Assembly: GCA_022495995.1 (NCBI GenBank) | Contig: JAFEMH010001296.1 | Coordinates: 62,001 to 126,000 of the forward strand | Direction: 5' to 3' | Length of the DNA: 64,000 nt | Origin: Adenophora triphylla var. japonica | Lineage: Eukaryota; Streptophyta; Magnoliopsida; Asterales; Campanulaceae | Shown: positions 57,881 to 64,000 of the stretch, piece by piece | How positions within the stretch are numbered: position 1 is the stretch's first letter | How the letters are laid out: each line of letters starts with the position of its first letter | Notes under the pieces: model-generated | What the model saw: the letters and a program-made list of their open reading frames with translations, nothing else | What the model was told of the DNA's origin: nothing | Database searches by the model: none | Program-made: the position numbers and the translations under genes

Positions 57881-59089
57881 TTTCTGGTAGTGATGTGATG
57901 CTGCAGACTGATACTTCCAACATGTTGATGAACTATTTTTCCAGATTGCAGCATGAAGTATCTGCTCTGCAAGCCGGATCATCCGAATCACACCCTTTCG
58001 CCCCGCTTAGAGTGTTCCAAGGGGTAAATCCCACTTCAGGCTCCAACATGTTCTCTCCAATCCAACCCAGGAGGCTTACCTTTGACAGAGATACAGGGAC
58101 ACTGACCAATAACGTAGGTTTCATACCCATGATCAGTGCCTCCACCGACAGTGTGATCATCAATCTCGAAGCTAGCCAATCCGCTGCACCAGCCTGTGTG
58201 ACACCCGTTCCTCCTGGACCAACAGGGAGCGCTAACCCTCAAGTTGATTTTAATACTTTTTATGCTGCTACTAATCCTGATGCAGGGAACGCAATGAATA
58301 GACAGCTACATGAGCTGAGGGAAATGGTAATGAATGTGCCTGGGATAACCCTGCCATACCATCAAGCCTCGCCAACCTGTTACAATGAGTCACGATTTAG
58401 TCTTGCTATCGCCAACATGGTGATACCCAAAAAGTTCACTGTTCCATACATGAAGCAATATGATGGGACAACCGATCCTCTTTAGCATATTGCCCTATAC
58501 CAGGAAAATATGGATGTGATTCATATCCACTTGCAATTCAAGGAAGCCTGCCTTTGTAGAGGATTCGGTTCTACCTTGACTGGGGCAGCCCTACGTTGGC
58601 TTATCAACCAGCCCCTCGGCTCCATTGGATCTTATGCTCAGCTTATTAACATGTTTACTAATCAATTTTCTTGTAATAGAGTCTTTGAAAAACTAACGAG
58701 TGATTTATACAGGATCGTTCAACAACCTGACGAATCCATGAAAGACTACTTAAGCAGGTTCAACAAAGAAGCTGTCGACATCCCCAACATGGATATGTCT
58801 ACATCAACGAAAGCTTTCAGAATGGGACTCAAGAAAGATTGAGGAATTAGTAATGACTCCTTGTAAAAGACTCGAGGAAGTCCGGACGAGGGCCATAAAA
58901 TTCATTAGGCTGGAAGAGGACAAGTTGATACAAGAAAAAGCATCCAAAAGGACTGTTACTCCCGAGCATTCTGGAGGCAAGATGGAGACGTCACATTCTA
59001 AATTCAATAGGTGCAAACCCTACTCTAAAACTGAACACTCTAGCATTAATTCCGTCATTGATACACTACTAGAAACTGCACTTTTACCG

Positions 59090-59412
59090 ACGGAAATTTC
59101 CGTCGGTAAAGCTAAAAATCCGTCGGTAATGTCTCTTTAGCGACTGACAGAGTCCGTCGGACACCGTCGGTAATTTCTGGTTGGTAATACCGACGGACAG
59201 ACCGTCCGTCGGTAAACGCATTTTACTGTCGGAAATAGTCCGTCGGTAAAGAAATCCGCCGGCCGATGATCGGCGTTGTTGCCGGATAGATCACCGACGG
59301 AATAATCCGTCGGTAAATAACGCAAAATTTCCGATGAACTTATCCGTCGGTAAATCTATTATCAGTTTTTAAAAGAATTTACCGACGGAATAATCCGTCG
59401 GTAAATTGCACA
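59090..59412. repeat. CACTA-B subterminal repeats
   Basis: About ten copies of ACCGACGGA/TCCGTCGGT, in both orientations. They are distinct from the AGCGACGGA set of CACTA-A. Confidence 0.88.
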
Positions 59413-59622
59413 GAATTTAAAAAAAAATTACTACATTTAAAAAACTACCTACAACCTCTTCAATCACCAAAATACCAACATTCAAAAAATACCAACATTC
59501 AAATACAAGTCAATTAAACATTCACTAAAAACATAAAAAATCAAATTCAACATTCATCAATTTCTCAAAACTAACATAAAAACTACTTTAAATTTGTAAA
59601 CCATCAGTCACAAAGTAAATAC
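59413..59622. other. CACTA-B spacer
   Basis: AT-rich with short repeats (CAATACCAACATTCAAA). A 26 bp stretch TTTGTAAACCATCAGTCACA (59594) recurs with one change at about 60411. Confidence 0.5.
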
Positions 59623-59908
59623 CGCGAATCTGAGTGCCCAATTGATGGAGCTTCTGCCTCTGCAGGTGTCTCTTCTAAGTTATTCAGTAATGCTCTAGTT
59701 GCAAAACTCCCAGAAAATGCAGTATTCATGGCAGACCCAAAGCTACCAAAACTCAAGTGCGAGCAATCGGCATTCTGGACTTGTAGGTGATTTGGAATTA
59801 CCACAGAAGGGCCGTCATCTTCAGGTGCAGTCCTGTGATCTTCCTCCTGTATGCTAAGTTGTTGAATATTTGCATTCACTGATGACACCGAGGCATCAAT
59901 ATCTACAG
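59623..59908 (-). pseudogene. Captured exon of a GBF-interacting protein 1 (GIP1)-like gene
   Basis: The minus-strand exon, opened by TTTTCAG| and closed by a GCG|GTATTT donor, reads VDIDASVSSVNANIQQLSIQ, EDDGPSVVIPNHLQVQNADC, SHLSFGSFGSAMNTAFSG and NNLEETPAEAEAPSIGHSDS. The PS/AVVIPNHLQV...C-x-L-x-FGSFGS block is characteristic of the GIP1/DUF1296 family, whose members enhance binding of G-box factors. The exon is open and its splice sites intact, but the rest of the gene is absent. I infer capture by CACTA-B. Confidence 0.8.
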
Positions 59909-60838
59909 CTGAAAAGAATTGACATTATCAGGAAAGAGTAAAGAACCCGAAGCATATAAAGAGTTGAAAACTAAGGAAACAAACAAAACTGTATGGTACC
60001 ACAAAAAAATATATTGTTGCTACATATGATACTTTTACCCGTTTCCATTAAGGATGCAAAACTGGTACTTACGAAAAGGGCTTATGTGTTTTCATTTTCT
60101 TTTTTCTTTTATTTTTTTCTTTTAACATATAAGAAAAAAAAAATATTGGGAGGGAGGGGTTTCAACTTCCCATCTGAAGTCTAAATTATAAAGCTAAACT
60201 TTTGATATACCCTTATCATAAAACCTTTTCTATCTCAAACTAAAAATAGTTTGAATGGCTCAGCTAATGCAGCATTATCTAGTATATGTATGGATACTAA
60301 AATGAAAAGCAATACTCATGTTTATCATTTCTCCACTCCGGAGAAAAACGTGAGAATACATATACTGAGTTCATGTGAAAGTAGGCTCAGCAATATCAAA
60401 ACCGAAATATGTAAACCATCAGTTACAAAGTAACGTAGTTTTTTGGTGCATTATACTGAGTTCATGTGAAAGTAGGCTCAGCAATATCAAAACCGAAATA
60501 TGTGAACAAGAAAGTGGAACCTAAATAAAATGGGTACATGTAGTGAAACATATTTTTCTGATTCCAGATAAGATTTGTGTATTCCTATACATGCACTTAG
60601 AACTACAAGGAGATAGTGATGCAAACTAAATGAACAGCTAAAAGCCAGTTCAAGAGTTCCTCGAGCTACAGCTGACACAAACACTCGGTTCATACACAAT
60701 GATGTCCCTTTATCGATGAAGTTACCAACTCATATTTACTACCAATCATGTAACAATGTGCATCTACAATTCTATAGTGTGGACACCAAGGGCAGTAATG
60801 TATGCGCAGTACTCCATCCCAAAATAAGTGTTCATTAC
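59909..60838. other. CACTA-B intron-like filler with scrambled repeats
   Basis: No coding. A 51 bp stretch (TATACTGAGTTCATGTGAAA...) occurs exactly at 60361 and again at 60452. Confidence 0.55.
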
Positions 60839-60976
60839 CTTTAATGAAGTCATATAAGGCTGCAAAACAGCAGCGTAATCCACCATTTGAAAAACGCAGG
60901 AAAAATGGAACTAGAAGGAAAATGACAAGTGGAATACTCTGAAAAACCATAGCCTGCCATCTAGAATAGTATACCT
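60839..60976 (-). pseudogene. Possible captured exon, hydrophobic, unidentified
   Basis: The minus strand after a CTTTTCAG acceptor reads VYYSRWQAMVFQSIPLVIFL and VPFFLRFSNGGLRCCFAALYD, with a strongly hydrophobic 15-20 residue stretch, possibly a membrane segment, then a GGTAATGA donor-like end. I do not recognise the protein. It could be chance. Confidence 0.3.
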
Positions 60977-61399
60977 GAAAAGTTAAGGTTGATGAAATTT
61001 TGGTTTCAGATGTTCAAACTAAATGCTTAAGGACACTTTCTGCAATATGGTTTTCCACAATAACATATGCTTTCTGTTAAATATATCTAGAATATAAATA
61101 GGTATTATGCCAACACTTGACTTAACTAAAGATATAGCATCGTATACCAAAGTTACAGATATACGCACAAACAGCATGTAAAAAGTAAATATAAAGTAGA
61201 AAAGAAAAGAAAAAATATATAAGAAAATATCACCTTAGTTGAGTCACATATGTAGAAATAGAACAAAATTCCCCCAAATTCTGACCTACACAAATTGCAA
61301 AATCAAATATAAATGTTACATCATACTTCCATACGAAAAGGGTAAACAAATGAATGGGACAGCAAAATGAATTACATTGCTCTCAAAGTTACATCATAC
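60977..61399. other. CACTA-B intron-like sequence
   Basis: AT-rich, no coding seen. Confidence 0.5.
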
Positions 61400-61618
61400 C
61401 TCTAAGTTTCTTCCTGAAAGGCCATCATCTATGGTTGCAAGTACTCCATTGACAGTAGATGTTGATGCCATCGGGCTCTCTTTCCTTTAATCAATGCTGA
61501 AGCCTGTGCAGTGAGCATGTCATTTTGAGCCTGCAAATGCCCAAGCTGCCTTTGTAACTCCACTGCTTCAGCTTTAAATGCTAAGTTAGCATCACTGATA
61601 TAGAGTAATTCATCAGAA
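61400..61618 (-). pseudogene. Captured exon of augmin subunit 3 (HAUS3-like, AUG3)
   Basis: Opened by ATTTCTAG| and closed by TTAGAG|GTATG. It reads SDELLYISDANLAFKAEAVE, LQRQLGHLQAQNDMLTAQAS, ALIKGKRA, then after a frame change TSTVNGVLATIDDGLSGRNL. This coiled-coil segment closely resembles plant AUG3, a subunit of the augmin complex that recruits gamma-tubulin to microtubules. The frame break near 61465 shows it is not coding for AUG3 now. A short upstream exon-like block (KSGKRKSKAPP, about 61705-61737) is of unknown origin. Confidence 0.8.
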
Positions 61619-61895
61619 CTAGAAATAAGGTGCGGAAGCACAATCTCATTTCTCAAATACGTAAAAGTTGATTTCAGAGTTGATGAAGGAATTGACTCAC
61701 CCGGTGGAGCTTTGGATTTTCTTTTACCGGATTTCTGCGAAAAATTCAAAATCAGAAACAAAGCAAAATGAAATTAAACCAATAGATATCAAAATCAGAA
61801 GCTCAGCATTTTACTTTCTAAAATTGGGTCTTCCTATTTCCAAACCATATCAAAGATGTACCCTTTCAGCATTTTTAAGGTAAGAAGGAACATAC
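61619..61895. other. CACTA-B intron-like sequence with one short exon-like block
   Basis: Besides KSGKRKSKAPP (minus, about 61705-61737, between TTTCGCAG and GTGAGTC) nothing is recognised. Confidence 0.4.
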
Positions 61896-62241
61896 ATTGA
61901 AGTCCATGTACGATGCATGCATGGTAAGCCACTGATGATCCATCAGCTTGAACGTGATGCAATACAGAAGGTCAAATGCAGAATCATTCTCTGTCAATCA
62001 AATGGCCAAAAATGATGTGTTAGAACCAATATAGATAAAACAGCCTGTGGGAATGATACAACTTTAAAAGAATGCAACTAGTTAAGACTCATCAATATCC
62101 ATCTGATCAGAACATCGATGAGGAGCCATATAAACCAAAGCTTTGTTGGCCATAATGAAAGAGTATGCCAAATATGAGAATTTAGTCACTAACCTGCAAG
62201 AAACTTCAAGAAAGTTGCCCCGACAAAACTTCTAGGTTTTA
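61896..62241 (-). pseudogene. Two captured exons of an ELMO-domain gene
   Basis: Exon A 62241-62194 (KPRSFVGATFLKFLA) and exon B 61990-61896 (ENDSAFDLLYCITFKLMDHQ, then WLTMHASYMDFN). Acceptors GTGCAG| and TTGACAG|, donors GCAG|GTTAG and AAT|GTATG. The phases agree (GCA-G|AG), so the pair would splice in frame. The AFD-x-LYC..F-x-LMD-x-QWL...ASYM-x-FN pattern is that of the ELMO/CED-12 domain, in plants found in ELMO-domain proteins A/B/C, presumed regulators of small GTPases. Only this short piece is present. Confidence 0.75.
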
Positions 62242-62337
62242 CTGCACGCGGAGGGACAAGATTAGCAAATGAATACAGTATAAGAGATCCTAATTAGCAT
62301 AAAACATTGCAATCTTATGATCACTAAACTGTAAAGA
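62242..62337. other. Junction between ELMO exons and gag-like frame
   Basis: Non-coding. The join between the captured exons and the retroelement-like frame must lie here or just above 62338. Confidence 0.35.
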
Positions 62338-64000
62338 TCAAGTCAAGACAGGCATACACACACTCGAGTAAACATTGTGGGGATAGGATGAGGTGAGCAG
62401 GGACCATAGAGAGATGTTGGCCTGTGTTTGCTTCAACTGGGTGAGCACGGGATCCTCCTTTCCGGAGTCAGGAGCTTCGGCTGTCTTAGCATAGGGGCGA
62501 CGGTTCTCCTCAGGTGCTTGATCTGTGGCCTTCTTATCTGCCTTGGGATTCCCTTGGAAGATTTGCCCGGATCGGGTCAACAGGTTAACTTCCTCATCAG
62601 TTGCTTCTTGACTAGATTTCTTCAATGCTGCTAAGGTCAACGGGGGAGCCTTTTTGGCTATCGGCCACTGGTTCTGACGGAGTCTAGCAACGGTGAGGGG
62701 CTGAGCTGTACTGGCTCCTTCCTGGGCGGCCCTTATAACTGCTTCCCAAGTCACAGGCTTTTGAGTCTGGGGTTGTGTTGTTGCCCCCTGGATGGCCCAC
62801 AGAGCTAGGGCGTCCTCCGATTCGCTCCCATAGTCTGCCTTGCTCACAGTTATCATACAACAAGAGTCGCTATTGTCGGGGCTCGGCGGCTTTTCGATTT
62901 CATCCCCGGTATAGTGCAGCCATTCTGGTTCCTTTCTGTAATACTCAGAGTTGGAGATGATTATAGCACTTTGTGTGGGAGGCGCATCCGGTATCATGCC
63001 GGTTTCCAGGACTTCTCTGAGAGCTGACATACATTCGGGGAAGGTGACCTCTTCTTGGGTAACCCTGACAAGGAGTGTTACTTTGTTTTGGGGCGGATTT
63101 GATCTGACCATGGTTATTTTATCATTAGGGAGGATGGGAGTTAGTTTCCCTCTCTCGATCAGATCTTCGACTATCAGCCTGGATCGGGCGCCTGAAAACC
63201 CTTTCCCCAAAGCATGGTATGCAGTGTTGAACTCTAAGACATCCACGTGCTCAGACCCAGGAAACTTCATGGCCTTCATGTCTTCGGTTTCATATTCGTC
63301 TTCCGAAGTGTCTTCGTCGTCGCTTGCTGACAACCAACCATTGTGTTCGGCTCCCATGGGATCATTTCCGACATGATTGTTCCAGATTGATTCCGGATCT
63401 GGGGCCTCAGTTGACTCTTCGCTCTCGTCATCGTCATCGTCGTCGCTATCATCGGAATCATCTTCCCATACAACTGGGATTTCGGCTGAGAGGGAACACC
63501 GATCAAACCCGTTAGGGGAATATGGGTGCGTGCATCCGCAGAAATTGTCATATGTTCCCATTTCCGGAAGTGGTAATTGTGACTCAGCTTCTCCTCCCAC
63601 AATCTGAGGGGGAAGAGTGAGAGGGGGTGGCACGTATTTGACTCCCGACAGGATATAGAAGGAATCCTCCTCCTCCGATTCTTCGCTGTTCTCGGGATCA
63701 TATTTAGCCTCTCCCAAAACCAACTTGCAGAAGTGTACTAGCTCCAGATGCTCCTCGGCCTCTTTGCTGATAAGCCCCAGTACAGGCGCCCGCCGAAAGC
63801 TTTCTTGCTCGATTCTTCTCGATTGTTCTAACCATCTTGTGTAAATGGTTCTCTCATGTTTTGACCGGAACAGCCCCAGTTCTTCAGTATCGGTTTTCCC
63901 TTCATCCGAGAAATAGCGGGCCTCGTATTCTTGCAGGAAGTCTCTGACATGAGACCAAGGTGGGTTGGTTCGTTCGATATCCTCAAGGCTGAGGGGGAAT
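62338..64000 (-). CDS. Gag/protease-linker-like reading frame of a gypsy element, partial
   Basis: Open on the minus strand from the right edge to a stop at 62338 (over 550 codons, no internal stop that I found). It includes EHLELVHFCKLVLGEAKYDP, a long acidic run (WEDDSDDSDDDDDDESEEST, about 63410-63470), EHVDVLEFNTAYHALGKGF, and near its end EVNLLTRSGQIFQ and EDPVLTQLKQTQANISLWSL, the hallmark linker that precedes protease in Ogre/Tat-type plant gypsy polyproteins. The expected HRxAL continuation and the protease are missing, replaced by TSSYPHNVYSSVCM and a stop. It is either a truncated retroelement nested in CACTA-B or captured sequence. It is the least damaged long frame in the window. 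Confidence 0.65.
   Translation of the reverse strand, partial: FPLSLEDIERTNPPWSHVRDFLQEYEARYFSDEGKTDTEELGLFRSKHERTIYTRWLEQSRRIEQESFRRAPVLGLISKEAEEHLELVHFCKLVLGEAKYDPENSEESEEEDSFYILSGVKYVPPPLTLPPQIVGGEAESQLPLPEMGTYDNFCGCTHPYSPNGFDRCSLSAEIPVVWEDDSDDSDDDDDDESEESTEAPDPESIWNNHVGNDPMGAEHNGWLSASDDEDTSEDEYETEDMKAMKFPGSEHVDVLEFNTAYHALGKGFSGARSRLIVEDLIERGKLTPILPNDKITMVRSNPPQNKVTLLVRVTQEEVTFPECMSALREVLETGMIPDAPPTQSAIIISNSEYYRKEPEWLHYTGDEIEKPPSPDNSDSCCMITVSKADYGSESEDALALWAIQGATTQPQTQKPVTWEAVIRAAQEGASTAQPLTVARLRQNQWPIAKKAPPLTLAALKKSSQEATDEEVNLLTRSGQIFQGNPKADKKATDQAPEENRRPYAKTAEAPDSGKEDPVLTQLKQTQANISLWSLLTSSYPHNVYSSVCMPVLT

Larger units (their letters stand above)
59061..64000 (+). mobile_element. CACTA-B: gene-fragment-carrying CACTA transposon, right end outside the window
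   Basis: Begins CACTACTAGAAA at 59064, in Tat-3 gag, with ATA at 59061-59063 as the likely 3 bp duplication. Subterminal palindromes TTTACCGACGGA / TCCGTCGGTAAA fill 59090-59412. No TTTCTAGTAGTG end was seen before 64000. The interior holds spliced exon fragments of several unrelated host genes, all on the minus strand, and a gag-like frame at the edge. Confidence 0.85.

Noticed and set aside
61668..61883. Plus-strand 71-codon frame
   Set aside because: Overlaps the captured minus-strand exons and introns. No motifs or start context.

Overview
The window is nuclear DNA of a flowering plant, most likely a eudicot. It has spliced genes with GT-AG introns, Stowaway, Tourist and hAT MITEs, CACTA transposons, Ty1/copia and Ty3/gypsy LTR retrotransposons, and long microsatellites. 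Only two host genes look complete. Both are on the minus strand and lie next to each other: a plastid-protein gene of the At4g37920/At1g36320 type (16867-21514, six exons, 440 codons by my splicing) and a YUCCA-type flavin monooxygenase (23408-25642, four exons, 380 codons). Most of the rest is nested transposons.

Layout. 1-1828 is a broken MULE transposase with a SWIM finger and an OTU-like protease domain. 1829-3438 is AT-rich DNA with a degenerate ~150 bp tandem repeat. 3444-15547 is a full-length but dead Tat-lineage Ty3/gypsy element (Tat-1) with 660 and 620 bp LTRs, TSD TACAC, a gag-pol with one reading frame broken by stops, and a spliced gene in antisense between pol and the 3' LTR. 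15796-16008 is an orphan last exon of an EMB8-like hydrolase. 16867-25642 carries the two host genes, whose introns hold several MITEs. 26423-44996 is a second, minus-strand Ty3/gypsy element (Tat-2), again with an antisense spliced gene. An exon of that gene is split by a 9 kb Ty1/copia element (28494-37446), which itself carries a CACTA end (30839) and a hAT MITE (35080-35631). 44997-46077 is the 3' part of another copia element.

47348 onward is a third gypsy element (Tat-3, plus strand, related to Tat-2). Its gag is interrupted by two different CACTA transposons. The first, CACTA-A (48124-57892, TSD ATG), holds pieces of a captured type-I DnaJ gene, telomere-like heptamer arrays, an 845 bp AAT/ATT array, a degenerate TNP2 transposase and a second transposase-type gene. 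The second, CACTA-B (59064 to beyond the right edge), carries minus-strand exon fragments of at least three unrelated host genes (GIP1-like, augmin subunit 3, ELMO domain) and a gag-like reading frame that runs off the edge.

The points most worth following are the antisense intron-containing genes in two different gypsy elements, the multi-gene capture by CACTA-B, the patchwork DnaJ capture in CACTA-A, and the very large telomere-variant and AAT/ATT arrays. All splice models and domain names come from reading the sequence; no search was run.
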